51,194 nt of DNA, taken from an uncultured Oscillospiraceae bacterium. Lineage in GTDB: Bacteria > Bacillota > Clostridia > Oscillospirales > Acutalibacteraceae. Position numbers and translations under genes: made by a program. Under the pieces are notes generated by a model. That model was not told where the DNA came from, did not search any database, and was given only the letters and a program-made list of their open reading frames with translations. Positions 16,437-26,005 of this stretch are shown here, piece after piece; position 1 is the first letter of the stretch; each line of letters begins with the position of its first letter. Location: NCBI GenBank assembly GCA_900545625.1, contig UQZS01000008.1, positions 1-51,194 of the forward strand. The letters are read 5' to 3'.

Positions 16437-19400
16437 ATGACCCGATTTTACGACCTGTTTTCCGATTGCCGCGCGTCACTTGAGCCTTTTGAAGCGGCGC
16501 TGACGGCTGCGGAGATCTTAAAAATCGAACACGACGGCGCACACCGTCACCTTGCGGTGACGGTGCGCTTTGCGCATCCCGTCTCCTCGCGTATGCTCGA
16601 CTCGATCGCCGCGTGCGTTACCGAATCGCTCGGCGGCGCGGTGCAGGTGGAGCTTTTACCGCGCTTTGATTGCACGCAGTTAGACAGCGCCTACGCGCCG
16701 GAACTGACCGCATACCTCAAAAAACACGTCGCCGTTGCAAACGGCTTTCTTGACGACGCCGAATGGGACATCTCGCCCGACGCCGTTTCTGTAACGCTGC
16801 ACCACGGCGGCAAGGCGATCTTGGAAAACGGCGGCTTTGCCGAAGCGCTGCACAGGGTCATCTCGGAACGCTTCGGCGCAGAGCCGGCGGTTCACCTCGA
16901 AGAAGCGCAGGTGGATATCGTGCAGTCCCTGCAGGCCGCGCAGGAAAGCATCGACGCGCGCGACCGCGCCGCCAGAGCCGCAGCGGCAAATGAGCAGAAA
17001 TACGGCAGGGGCGCCAAGGTGCAAAAGACCGAAAAGGCAGCGGAAAACGAACCCCCGCGCGAGCATGTCGTGAAAGAGGGCATACCCTATTATCTCGAAA
17101 GCGTCCACCCCATTTTCGGCAATATCATCCGCAGCGAGCCCATCCGCATCGCCGACATCGAATTGCCCGAGACCGAGCAGGATGAGATCCCCGTAACGGT
17201 CTGGGGGCGCGTGTTCAGCTTTGAAGAGCGCACCAGCAAAAAGGGCAAGCATAAGATCATCAATTTCTTTTTGACCGACGGCAGCTATTCGTTCCCCGTC
17301 TCCATGATCGTCAAGATCGAGCAAAGCGACACGCTGCTGGAAAAGCTTAAAAACGGCGTACATATCCTGCTACACGGCAATGTGAAATTCGATTCCTTTA
17401 AGCGCGATTATATCATCGACCCGCGCGCCGTGAGCACGACCGAAAAAATCGAAAAAGAGGACAACGCCCCCGAAAAGCGCGTGGAGCTGCATTTGCACAC
17501 CAACATGTCCCAAATGGACGGTATGACGCCCGCAAAGACGCTTGTGGAGCGCGCGATCCGCTGGGGGCATAAGGCGATCGCCATCACCGACCACGGCTGC
17601 GTGCAGGCGTTCCCCGATGCGATGAACGCCGCGAAAGGCAAGATCAAGATCATCTACGGCGTGGAGTCCTATTTTGTGGACGACTTAAAAGAGCCGGGCA
17701 AGGATTATAAAGAGCTGCGCTCCTACCACCAGATCATTTTGGCGAAGAACCTGACGGGGCTTAAAAACCTGTATAAGCTCATTTCGCTGTCCAATACCAA
17801 GTATTTCTACAAGCGTCCGCGCACGCTCAAGTCGGAGCTCATCAAGCACCGTGAAGGGCTGATCCTCGGTTCGGCGTGCGAGGCGGGCGAGTTGTACCGC
17901 GCCGTGCTGGAGGAGCGCCCCGAAGAGGAGATCTTGGAAATTGCGAATTTCTACGATTATCTGGAGATCCAGCCCACGGGCAACAACCGCTTTATGATCG
18001 CCGCACACTCCGACCCGAACGCGAAAAATCCCGAGCGCAACCGGGAGTTCGATAAGATCACCTGCGAGGCGGATATTGAAAACATCAACCGCAAGATCAT
18101 CGCCATCGCCGACCGCCTCGGCAAGCCGGTCGTTGCGACCTGCGACGTGCATTTTATTGACCCCGAAGACGCAAAATACCGCGAGATTTTAATGGCGGCG
18201 CAGGGCTTTGCCGACGCCGACCATCAGGCGCCGCTGTTTTTCCGCACGACTGAAGAAATGCTTGCCGAATTCCAGTATCTCGGCGAGGAGACCGCCCGCG
18301 AGGTGGTCATCGAAAACCCGAACCGCATCGCCGATATGGTCGAGGTCATGCGCCCGTTCCCCAACGGCACCTATCAGCCGTCTATCCCGGGGTCGGAAGA
18401 GCAGCTTCGGGAGATCTGCTGGAACAAGGCAAAGGAGTGGTATGAATTCGAGGGCAAGATCCCCGAGATCGTCGAAACGCGCCTGAACCGCGAGCTCGAC
18501 TCGATCATTGAAAACGGCTTCGCGGTGCTGTATATCATTGCGCAAAAGCTGGTGTGGGATTCCGAAGATCATGGCTACCATGTCGGCTCGCGAGGGTCGG
18601 TCGGCTCGTCGTTCGTCGCGACCATGGCGGGTATTTCCGAGGTCAATCCCTTAGCCCCGCATTACCGCTGCCCGAACTGCCGCTATTCCGAATTCTATAC
18701 GCACAACGAATACGGCTCGGGCTTTGATATGCCCAAAAAGAACTGCCCGCACTGCGGTACGGACATGGTGCGCGACGGGCATGAGATCCCGTTCGAGACC
18801 TTCCTCGGCTTCCACGGCGACAAAGCGCCCGATATCGATCTGAACTTCTCCGGCGAATATCAGGGCAAGGCGCACCGCTACACCGAGGAGCTGTTCGGCT
18901 CTGCGAACGTCTTTAAAGCGGGCACCATCGCCACCGTCGCCGACAAGACCGCCTACGGCTTTGTGAAGAATTATCTGGAGGAACGCGGCTTACATGTCAA
19001 CCGTGCCGAAGAACAGCGGCTGGTGGACGGCTGCACGGGCGTCAAGCGCACCACGGGGCAGCACCCGGGCGGTATGGTCGTCGTGCCGAGCAATTTTGAT
19101 GTGTGGGACTTCACCCCGGTACAGTATCCCGCGGACGATGTGGGCAGCGACATGGAAACGACGCACTTCGACTTCCATTCCCTGCACGATACGATCTTGA
19201 AGCTCGACATCCTCGGGCACGATGTGCCCACGCTCTATAAGCATTTGGAGGACTTGACGGGCATCAACGTCATGGATGTGGACGTTTGCGACCCGCAGAT
19301 CGTCCGCCTTTGCACGAGCCCCGAACCGCTGGGTGTGACCGAAGACGATATCGATTGGCCCACAGGCACGCTGTCTATTCCCGAAATGGGCACGTCCTTC

Positions 19401-20273
19401 GTGTGCCAGATGCTTCTCGAAGCCCAGCCCAAGACCTTTGCCGACCTGCTGCAGATCTCGGGCCTTTCCCACGGCACGGACGTGTGGACGGGCAACGCAC
19501 AGGAGCTGATCCACAACAAGACCTGTACGATCTCCGAGGTCATCGGCACACGCGACAGCATTATGACGTACCTGCTGCACAAAGGGCTTGAGCCGAGCAT
19601 GGCGTTCAACATCATGGAAAAAACGCGTAAAGGCATTGTCGCCAAAGTTGGCTTCCCCGAGGGCGCGGAGGAAGCGATGCGGGCGCACAATGTGCCGGAT
19701 TGGTACATGGATTCCTGCCGTAAGATCAAATACATGTTCCCCAAGGCCCATGCCGCCGCGTATGTTATTGCGGCGCTGCGGCTTGGCTGGTATAAGATCT
19801 ACCGGCCGCTCGAATATTACACGGCGTTTCTGACCGTGCGCGGCGGGGACTTGGATGCTGAGGTCGTTGTACAGGGGCACGATGCCGTGCGCCAGCGCCT
19901 TTCGTCGCTCAAAGCCAAGATCAAGGACAAGTCCGCCACGGCCAAGGAAAAGGAGCAATACACCGCCATGCAGGTCGTCAACGAGATGATGGCGCGCGGC
20001 GTAGAGCTTTTGGGCGTAGATGTTTACAAGTCCAAGGCGACTGCCTATACCATTGAGAACGGAAAGATCCGCCTGCCGTTTTCGGCGCTTTCGGGCGTAG
20101 GGGAAAGCGCGGCGTATCCGCTCGAAGCGGCGCGCAGCGACGGCGAGGGCCCGTTTATCTCGGTGGATGATTTCGCACGGCGCGCAAAGGCAGGCAAGAG
20201 CCTTGTCGAGCTGCTCGATAAATGCGGCGCGTTCGGCGATATGCCGAAAACCGCACAGATCTCCTTGTTTTAA
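16437..20273 (+). CDS. polC: DNA polymerase III alpha subunit, Gram-positive PolC type, lacking the exonuclease domain
   Basis: 1278 residues against roughly 1430-1450 for typical PolC. Order: N-terminal domain, OB domain (about 245-330), PHP domain, palm/fingers with a zinc module (CPNC...CPHC, about 740-780), thumb, and a C-terminal QISLF clamp-binding motif. Polymerase carboxylates are D799, D801 (PDIDLNF) and D924 (KLDILGHD). The DnaQ-type 3'-5' exonuclease normally inserted in the PHP domain is absent: YGVESYFVDD (409-416) passes through a 14-residue linker straight to YHQIILAKN (430-438). The PHP metal set looks complete: H352, H354, D361, H386, E410, H431, C481, D570, H572. Main replicative polymerase; last gene of the operon. 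Confidence 0.96.
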   Translation: MTRFYDLFSDCRASLEPFEAALTAAEILKIEHDGAHRHLAVTVRFAHPVSSRMLDSIAACVTESLGGAVQVELLPRFDCTQLDSAYAPELTAYLKKHVAVANGFLDDAEWDISPDAVSVTLHHGGKAILENGGFAEALHRVISERFGAEPAVHLEEAQVDIVQSLQAAQESIDARDRAARAAAANEQKYGRGAKVQKTEKAAENEPPREHVVKEGIPYYLESVHPIFGNIIRSEPIRIADIELPETEQDEIPVTVWGRVFSFEERTSKKGKHKIINFFLTDGSYSFPVSMIVKIEQSDTLLEKLKNGVHILLHGNVKFDSFKRDYIIDPRAVSTTEKIEKEDNAPEKRVELHLHTNMSQMDGMTPAKTLVERAIRWGHKAIAITDHGCVQAFPDAMNAAKGKIKIIYGVESYFVDDLKEPGKDYKELRSYHQIILAKNLTGLKNLYKLISLSNTKYFYKRPRTLKSELIKHREGLILGSACEAGELYRAVLEERPEEEILEIANFYDYLEIQPTGNNRFMIAAHSDPNAKNPERNREFDKITCEADIENINRKIIAIADRLGKPVVATCDVHFIDPEDAKYREILMAAQGFADADHQAPLFFRTTEEMLAEFQYLGEETAREVVIENPNRIADMVEVMRPFPNGTYQPSIPGSEEQLREICWNKAKEWYEFEGKIPEIVETRLNRELDSIIENGFAVLYIIAQKLVWDSEDHGYHVGSRGSVGSSFVATMAGISEVNPLAPHYRCPNCRYSEFYTHNEYGSGFDMPKKNCPHCGTDMVRDGHEIPFETFLGFHGDKAPDIDLNFSGEYQGKAHRYTEELFGSANVFKAGTIATVADKTAYGFVKNYLEERGLHVNRAEEQRLVDGCTGVKRTTGQHPGGMVVVPSNFDVWDFTPVQYPADDVGSDMETTHFDFHSLHDTILKLDILGHDVPTLYKHLEDLTGINVMDVDVCDPQIVRLCTSPEPLGVTEDDIDWPTGTLSIPEMGTSFVCQMLLEAQPKTFADLLQISGLSHGTDVWTGNAQELIHNKTCTISEVIGTRDSIMTYLLHKGLEPSMAFNIMEKTRKGIVAKVGFPEGAEEAMRAHNVPDWYMDSCRKIKYMFPKAHAAAYVIAALRLGWYKIYRPLEYYTAFLTVRGGDLDAEVVVQGHDAVRQRLSSLKAKIKDKSATAKEKEQYTAMQVVNEMMARGVELLGVDVYKSKATAYTIENGKIRLPFSALSGVGESAAYPLEAARSDGEGPFISVDDFARRAKAGKSLVELLDKCGAFGDMPKTAQISLF

Positions 20274-20352
20274 CTGCGTTCTGCCGATTTTGCCGTGCAG
20301 GCTGCACAATGCCGCAATATGCACCTTCTGTGAAGCCGTGCAAAATGCGGGA

Positions 20353-20381
20353 TTGACAGAGCTGCTTTATCATGCTATCAT
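20353..20381 (+). promoter_or_regulatory. Sigma-A promoter of the histidine operon
   Basis: TTGACA (consensus), 17 bases, TATCAT (20376-20381). Transcript start near 20388 gives a leader of about 70 bases, too short for a T-box. The intergenic stretch 20274-20352 holds a short GTGCAG/CTGCAC palindrome (about 20295-20307) but no T run, so polC read-through into his is possible. Confidence 0.9.
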
Positions 20382-20456
20382 AGTAGCACGCTAAAGTGAA
20401 GAAGAAGGGTATACCATCCTCTACGGAAAAATTCCCGATTCGGAAAGGATACCGAT

Positions 20457-21662
20457 ATGAAAACCTATGCGAAGCTCACGCCGGAAGGCACGCGTGACCT
20501 TTTATTTGAGGAAAGCGACGCGCTGCGCACGGTGGAACGGCAGCTTGCCGACCTGTTCAAATCGCGCGGTTACCGCAAGATCATCACGCCGACCGTCGAG
20601 TTTTTCGATGTATTCAACCGCGAAAGCGCGGGCACGCTGCCCGAATCGCTGTATACCATGACCGATGCCTACGGGAGGCTCCTGGTGCTGCGGCCCGATT
20701 CCACGCTGCCTATAGCGCGCGTTGCCGCCACACGGCTCCGCGGCGCGCGGCTGCCCCTGCGGCTTTACTACAACCAAAATGTGTTTGCGCGGCGCCCGAA
20801 GCTGGCAGGATATAGCGATGAAACAACACAAAGCGGTATAGAACTGCTCGGTGCGGGCGGCTTGCGCGCCGATCTGGAAGCGCTCACCCTTGCTATGCGC
20901 GTTATGGAGCAGTGCGGTACGCCGGATTATAAGCTGGAGATCGGTCACGCGGGCTATTTTCAGTCCCTTTGTGAGGCGCTCGATACAAGCCCTCAAACCG
21001 TCTCCGAGATCTACGCCTGTGTCGAAAGTAAGAATTATGTTGCGCTTGATACGGTGCTCGACGCCCTCGGCGATACGCCTGCCGTCCGCGCCATCCGCGA
21101 GCTGCCGCGCATGTTCGGTGACGCACGCGTGCTCGAAAAGGCGGCGCAGGCGCTGCAAATGCAGGCAGGCGAGACCCATGCGGCACTGTCCTACCTTGCA
21201 GATGTATATACACGGCTCGAAAAAGCGGGGCTTTCGGAGCACGTCACCATCGATCTAAGCCTTGTGCACCGCACGAATTATTATACGGGGCTGATGTTCC
21301 GCGGTTATATTTCGGGTAGCGGAGAGACCGTGCTTTCGGGCGGCCGATACGACCGCCTGATTGCGGAATTCGGCGAAGATCTGCCCGCCGTAGGCTTCGG
21401 CGTGCAGACCGACCTGCTGGCGCGCGCTAAGCTGCGGCGCGGTGAGACCGCAAGCCCGCTGACGCCCGCTGCGCTCGTCTTTGGCGAAAACGGCTTTGAG
21501 ACCAATGCGCTGGATTTGCAGGCGCGCTTGCTGAACGAAGGCGTCTTATGTGAAAACAGTCTGGCGCCGACGCAGGAGACGGCTGTGGAATATGCGCGGC
21601 AGTGCGGCATACCTACGGTATATATCCTCGACGAAACCGGTGTGCGGGAGGTGCACGTATGA
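20457..21662 (+). CDS. hisZ: ATP phosphoribosyltransferase regulatory subunit HisZ
   Basis: 401 residues, related to histidyl-tRNA synthetase but without tRNA-binding parts. HisRS-like motifs: TPEGTRDLLFEE at the start, LRPDSTLPIAR, YYNQNVFARRP and GGRYDRLIAEFG. HisZ forms a hetero-octamer with the short HisG and carries histidine feedback sensing. First gene of the operon, with hisG overlapping its stop by four bases (ATGA). The pairing with a short HisG confirms the call over true HisRS. Confidence 0.95.
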   Translation: MKTYAKLTPEGTRDLLFEESDALRTVERQLADLFKSRGYRKIITPTVEFFDVFNRESAGTLPESLYTMTDAYGRLLVLRPDSTLPIARVAATRLRGARLPLRLYYNQNVFARRPKLAGYSDETTQSGIELLGAGGLRADLEALTLAMRVMEQCGTPDYKLEIGHAGYFQSLCEALDTSPQTVSEIYACVESKNYVALDTVLDALGDTPAVRAIRELPRMFGDARVLEKAAQALQMQAGETHAALSYLADVYTRLEKAGLSEHVTIDLSLVHRTNYYTGLMFRGYISGSGETVLSGGRYDRLIAEFGEDLPAVGFGVQTDLLARAKLRRGETASPLTPAALVFGENGFETNALDLQARLLNEGVLCENSLAPTQETAVEYARQCGIPTVYILDETGVREVHV

Positions 21663-22294
21663 GAAAGCTGCGTATAGCGCTTACCAAGGGCAGACTTGAA
21701 AAACAGACCGTCGCGCTGTTTGAGAAAATGGGGCTTGACTGTACGGAACTGCACAATAAGGGCAGACGCCTGATCCTTCCCGTTGGAGACTACGAGGCGG
21801 TGCTTGCCAAGGCGGCAGACGTTGTGACTTATGTGGAGCACGGGGTTTGTGACATCGGTGTCGTGGGAAGAGATACCATTGTGGAATACGGCAAGAGCTT
21901 CTACGAGGTGTGCGATTTGGGGCTTGGAAAATGCGATTTCTGCCTTGCCGGTAAAAAAGGCGTATCATTTTACGGCGGATACAATGTCAAGCGAATCGCC
22001 ACGAAATACCCGAATGTTGCCCGTGCATTTTTCCAGAGCAAGGGTATGGACGTCAACATCATCAAGATCGAGGGCTCGGTGGAGCTCGCGCCGCTTTTGG
22101 ATCTGTCCGACGCGATCGTGGATATCGTGGAGACCGGCACGACGCTGCGGGAAAACGGGCTGGAGGTTTATGAAAAGATCATGCCGATCTCTGCGCGCGT
22201 CATCGTCAACACTGCAAGCATGAAGCTGCGCCGTGAGGAGATCGACGCATTTGTGGAAAAAATCGGAAAAGCTTCGCAGGAGGTAACGGTATGA
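21659..22294 (+). CDS. hisG: ATP phosphoribosyltransferase, short form
   Basis: 211 residues, the short HisG that lacks the C-terminal regulatory domain and needs HisZ. LRIALTKGRLEKQ, DIGVVGRDT, VELAPLLDLSDAIVDIVETG and TTLRENGL are conserved. Condenses ATP with PRPP in the first step of histidine synthesis. The ATG at 21659 overlaps the hisZ stop; an in-frame extension upstream is not supported. hisD overlaps its end by four bases. Confidence 0.97.
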   Translation: MRKLRIALTKGRLEKQTVALFEKMGLDCTELHNKGRRLILPVGDYEAVLAKAADVVTYVEHGVCDIGVVGRDTIVEYGKSFYEVCDLGLGKCDFCLAGKKGVSFYGGYNVKRIATKYPNVARAFFQSKGMDVNIIKIEGSVELAPLLDLSDAIVDIVETGTTLRENGLEVYEKIMPISARVIVNTASMKLRREEIDAFVEKIGKASQEVTV

Positions 22295-23574
22295 TACAAA
22301 TGGTTCATGCGGACGGCGTGTCCGAAAAACGGCTGCTCGACACACTTAAAGCGCGCAGCGGTGAGATCGACCGCACGGTCACTGCATCGGTTACGGAGAT
22401 CCTCGACAATGTGCGCCGCTTCGGCGACACCTCCGTGCGCGAGTATACGATGAAATTTGACGGAAGCGTCCCCGAACAAGCGGAAGTGCCCGCTTCGGCG
22501 CTTGAAGAAGCGGTCAAGACCTGCGACAGCGAGTTTATTTACGCGCTATACAAAGCAGCGGACAACATCCGCGATTTTCATCGCCGCCAAAAGCAGCAAA
22601 GCTGGCTGGAGCCCAAGCCCGACGGTGTCATCTTAGGGCAGCGCGTACGCGCGCTGCGGCGTGTGGGGCTGTATGTCCCGGGCGGCACGGCAGCGTATCC
22701 GTCCAGCGTGCTGATGAACGCCATCCCTGCAAAGATCGCGGGCGTAGAGGAGATCGTTATGGTCACGCCGCCCAGAAAAGACGGTACGGCGAACCCCGAC
22801 ATCCTCGCTGCGGCAAAGATCGCGGGCGTAGACCGCGTATTCCTCATGGGCGGCGCACAGGCGGTCGCCGCGCTTGCCTACGGCACGCAGACCGTCCCGC
22901 AGGTGGATAAGATCGTCGGCCCAGGCAACATCTACGTTGCTACGGCGAAAAAGCTCTTGTTCGGTACGGTGGATATCGATATGATCGCCGGGCCTTCCGA
23001 GATTTTGATCATTGCTGACGAAACCGCGAACCCGAAATTTCTCGCCGCTGACTTGATGAGCCAGGCGGAGCACGACAAAATGGCGTCCGCCGTGCTCTTA
23101 ACCGACAGCGAGCGCATTGCCGCACGCACGGTCGAGGAGCTGGAACGTCAGGTGCAGACGCTTTCGCGCCGCGACATCATTGAAACTTCGCTGCGGGACT
23201 TCGGTGCTGTCATTATCTGCGACAGCATCGCGCAGGCAGTGGATATAGCCGATTCGATCGCGCCGGAACACCTTGAAATGGCGGTGCGCGAGCCGCTGGA
23301 ATACATCGGCAGGATCGATAACGCCGGCAGCGTGTTTTTGGGACAGTACGCGCCCGAACCGCTCGGCGACTATTACGCGGGACCTAATCATGTGCTGCCC
23401 ACAGGCGGCACGGCGCGGTTCTTTTCACCGCTTTCGGTCGACAGCTTCATCAAAAAGTCCAGCTTCATTTATTATACCGAGGACGCGCTTCGGAAAGCAA
23501 AGGACGATATCGTCAAGCTTGCCGAAACCGAGGGCCTGACTGCACACGCAAACGCGGTCAAAGTCAGATTTTAA
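22291..23574 (+). CDS. hisD: Histidinol dehydrogenase
   Basis: 427 residues. Signatures include RVGLYVPGG, the GPGNIYVATAKKLLFG segment, DMIAGPSEILIIAD, QAEHDK with zinc ligands, and NHVLPTGGTARFFSPLSV near the end. Zn-dependent NAD enzyme that oxidises histidinol twice to histidine. AGGAGG lies upstream inside hisG. A 48-base gap to hisC follows, AT-rich, with no obvious promoter or terminator. Confidence 0.98.
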   Translation: MIQMVHADGVSEKRLLDTLKARSGEIDRTVTASVTEILDNVRRFGDTSVREYTMKFDGSVPEQAEVPASALEEAVKTCDSEFIYALYKAADNIRDFHRRQKQQSWLEPKPDGVILGQRVRALRRVGLYVPGGTAAYPSSVLMNAIPAKIAGVEEIVMVTPPRKDGTANPDILAAAKIAGVDRVFLMGGAQAVAALAYGTQTVPQVDKIVGPGNIYVATAKKLLFGTVDIDMIAGPSEILIIADETANPKFLAADLMSQAEHDKMASAVLLTDSERIAARTVEELERQVQTLSRRDIIETSLRDFGAVIICDSIAQAVDIADSIAPEHLEMAVREPLEYIGRIDNAGSVFLGQYAPEPLGDYYAGPNHVLPTGGTARFFSPLSVDSFIKKSSFIYYTEDALRKAKDDIVKLAETEGLTAHANAVKVRF

Positions 23575-23622
23575 CTATAGTATTTTTACAGTCAATTTTT
23601 AACTAAGGAAGTTTTCATCTTT

Positions 23623-24687
23623 ATGTTTGAACTCAATGAAAAAGTGCAGAACCTAACGCCGTATGACCCCGTCGCGGGCAAATACCGGATCCGCTTGGAT
23701 GCGAACGAGTCGTTTGTCACGCCGTCGCAGGCGCTGCGCGAGCAGATCGACGAGGAGCTGCGGCATATCCATTTCAATCGCTACCCGGATCCTTACGCCG
23801 AAGAGGTGCGCAAGGCGTTTGCCGATTTGTACGGCGTGCCGCGCGCATGTGTGATGGCGGGAAACGGTTCGGATGAGGTGATCACCGTCGTGATGAACGC
23901 CTTTCTGCAAAAGGGCGATACGGTAGTTACGCTTTCTCCTGATTTTTCAATGTACGCATTTTATGCGTCTTTGACGGAATGCCGCGTGGTCACCGTCGGA
24001 AAAAATGCGGACTGCACCGTGAATACAGAAAAGATCATTGAGACGGTCAACCGTACGGGTGCACGGATGCTTGTGTTCTCGAACCCCTGCAACCCGACCT
24101 CTTTGGTGCTCGCACGCGAAGAAGTGCGTAAGATCATTTCAGCAGTCGAAGCGCTTGTGGTGCTCGACGAAGCGTATATGGATTTTTCCGATCAGAGCAT
24201 GCTTTCGGAATTCGCCGGCTTTGACAACCTGCTGATCCTCAAGACCTGTTCAAAAGCGCTCGGCATGGCTGCCGTCCGTCTGGGCTTTGCGGTGGGCACG
24301 CAGCGGCTCATCGACGTTTTACAGGCGGCCAAATCCCCGTATAATGTCAACACGCTCACCCAGGCGATCGGCGCGGTCGTGCTCTCGCACCCCGATTATC
24401 TGCAAGCGGCGGTGCAGCGCATATTAGAGTCGCGCGACGAACTGTACGAGGGCTTTGCGCGTTTGCAGGAAGCCTACCCGCAAGCGAAATTGCGCGTGTT
24501 CAAGCCTGACGCGAATTTCGTGTATATTCAAACGCCAAAAGCGGCGGAAATTTTTGAATACCTTAAAGAAAACGGCATCATCATTCGCCTGACAGGCGGT
24601 GGGCTTCGTGTGAGTGCAGGGCGGAATTATGAAAACGAAGCGGTGCTGCATGAGGTCGAGGCGTGCTTGAAAGGAGAAAGCGCATGA
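23623..24687 (+). CDS. hisC: Histidinol-phosphate aminotransferase
   Basis: 354 residues, fold-type I PLP enzyme. RLDANESF at the N-terminus is typical of HisC; GNGSDEVI, FSNPCNPTS, DEAYMDFS and KTCSKALGMAAVRLGF, with the PLP lysine in SKA, follow, and the C-terminal RLTGGGLRVSAG provides the substrate Arg. Converts imidazole acetol phosphate to histidinol phosphate. Overlaps hisB by four bases. Confidence 0.96.
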   Translation: MFELNEKVQNLTPYDPVAGKYRIRLDANESFVTPSQALREQIDEELRHIHFNRYPDPYAEEVRKAFADLYGVPRACVMAGNGSDEVITVVMNAFLQKGDTVVTLSPDFSMYAFYASLTECRVVTVGKNADCTVNTEKIIETVNRTGARMLVFSNPCNPTSLVLAREEVRKIISAVEALVVLDEAYMDFSDQSMLSEFAGFDNLLILKTCSKALGMAAVRLGFAVGTQRLIDVLQAAKSPYNVNTLTQAIGAVVLSHPDYLQAAVQRILESRDELYEGFARLQEAYPQAKLRVFKPDANFVYIQTPKAAEIFEYLKENGIIIRLTGGGLRVSAGRNYENEAVLHEVEACLKGESA

Positions 24688-25262
24688 GAACGGCAAGCTG
24701 CAAACGAACCACCAAGGAGACCGATATTTCCGTCACGCTGTCCTTAGACGGCGGCGCGGTCGAGGTGCAGACGGGCATCGGCTTTTTTGACCATATGCTC
24801 ACAGCGTTCGCCGTGCACGGCGGCTTTGGGTTGCAGCTTTCCTGCAAGGGCGATCTTGCGGTAGACTGCCACCATACGGTGGAGGATACGGGCCTTGTGC
24901 TCGGGCAGGCGTTTTCGGAGGCGCTCGGTGACAAAAGCGGCATTGCGCGCTACGGCAGTTTCTTTGTTCCGATGGACGAAGCACTCGGCTTTTGTGCGGC
25001 AGATGTCAGCGGGCGGCCTTTCTTGGTGTTTGATGCGGACTTCCCCGAAGCACGCGTCGGTGAATTTGACACCTGCATGGCGCGCGAGTTTTTCCGCGCC
25101 TTTGCAACGAAAGCGGGTGTGACGCTGCACCTGCGCGCGCCCTACGGCGACAATTCCCACCACATCCTCGAAGCGCTGTTTAAGGCATTCGGGCATGCCA
25201 TGCAGATCGCATGTTCTGAAACAGCGGGCGGAACGCTGTCTACGAAGGGCTCGATAGACTGA
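24684..25262 (+). CDS. hisB: Imidazoleglycerol-phosphate dehydratase
   Basis: 192 residues, the monofunctional dehydratase. Metal-binding His-rich motifs from the duplicated half-domains are clear: GIGFFDHML, DCHHTVEDTG, and GDNSHHILEALFKAFG. Removes water from IGP in the sixth pathway step. The ATG at 24684 overlaps the hisC stop. No histidinol-phosphatase domain is fused, and no separate phosphatase gene is in the operon. hisA follows 17 bases later, at the place where hisH would normally stand. Confidence 0.97.
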   Translation: MRTASCKRTTKETDISVTLSLDGGAVEVQTGIGFFDHMLTAFAVHGGFGLQLSCKGDLAVDCHHTVEDTGLVLGQAFSEALGDKSGIARYGSFFVPMDEALGFCAADVSGRPFLVFDADFPEARVGEFDTCMAREFFRAFATKAGVTLHLRAPYGDNSHHILEALFKAFGHAMQIACSETAGGTLSTKGSID

Positions 25263-25279
25263 TTTTTCGGAGGGCTCGT

Positions 25280-25993
25280 ATGATTATTTTTCCTGCGATC
25301 GACATCAAAAATGAGACCTGCGTGCGGCTGTATCGCGGTGAAATGGATTCCGCCGAGCAGGTCGCGGACAGCTATTTAGCGGCGGCTGATGCATTCAAAG
25401 CGGCGGGCGCCGAATGGATTCACATGGTCGACCTCGACGGCGCATGTGCGGGCGAGCGCAAAAACGCACACGTCTTTTTGGAGGTCGCAAAAGCCACGGG
25501 GCTGCACATCGAGGTCGGCGGCGGCATCCGCACGATGGAAGATATCGAATATTACCTCTCGCGCGGGATCGCGCGCGTGGTGCTCGGTTCCGCGGCGGTG
25601 AAAGACCCGCAGCTTGTGCGCGAAGCGTGCAAGGCTTACGGCGACAAAATCGCCGTCGGCATCGACGCGCGAAACGGCTTTGTTGCGACGGAGGGCTGGG
25701 TGGAAACAGGCAGCGTCCATTTTCTCGACCTCGGCAAAGCCATGGAAGCGGCGGGCGTGCGAACCATCATTTTCACGGACATCGACCGCGACGGGATGCT
25801 TTCCGGCCCCGCGCTCGACGCGCTGCAGCAGCTAAATGATACCGTATCCTGCAATATTGTTGCAAGCGGCGGCATCAAGGATATTCAGGATATTCGCGCG
25901 CTCAAAGCGACGGGACTGTACGGTGCGATCTGCGGGCGTTCGATCTACAAGGGCACGCTTTCGCTCCAAGAAGCCATCCGCGAAGCGCAGTAA
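25280..25993 (+). CDS. hisA: Phosphoribosylformimino-AICAR ribotide isomerase HisA
   Basis: 237 residues, TIM barrel with twofold phosphate sites. FPAIDIKNETCVRLYRG contains the first catalytic Asp; HMVDLDGA, IEVGGGIRTMEDIE, VGIDARNG with the second catalytic Asp, and FTDIDRDGMLSGP identify HisA and not HisF. Opens and isomerises the ribose of ProFAR to PRFAR. Usually hisF follows hisA; here hisI follows directly after 12 bases. Confidence 0.96.
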   Translation: MIIFPAIDIKNETCVRLYRGEMDSAEQVADSYLAAADAFKAAGAEWIHMVDLDGACAGERKNAHVFLEVAKATGLHIEVGGGIRTMEDIEYYLSRGIARVVLGSAAVKDPQLVREACKAYGDKIAVGIDARNGFVATEGWVETGSVHFLDLGKAMEAAGVRTIIFTDIDRDGMLSGPALDALQQLNDTVSCNIVASGGIKDIQDIRALKATGLYGAICGRSIYKGTLSLQEAIREAQ

Positions 25994-26005
25994 GGGGGCA
26001 AACAA

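Noticed and set aside
17660..17735. Frameshift or assembly error explaining the missing PolC exonuclease
   Set aside because: The frame stays open with homologous sequence on both sides and a natural short linker similar to DnaE; a clean in-frame assembly deletion is possible but there is no sign of it.
18990..20324. 444-codon minus-strand open frame opposite polC
   Set aside because: Antisense shadow in a GC-rich gene; composition is unlike a real protein, and polC motifs cover the same bases.
20382..20456. T-box riboswitch before hisZ
   Set aside because: The leader is only about 70 bases, with no T-box consensus, specifier loop or terminator.
25280..25993. HisF instead of HisA
   Set aside because: PAIDIKNETCVRLY and VGIDARNG are HisA motifs; the HisF catalytic pattern is not present.
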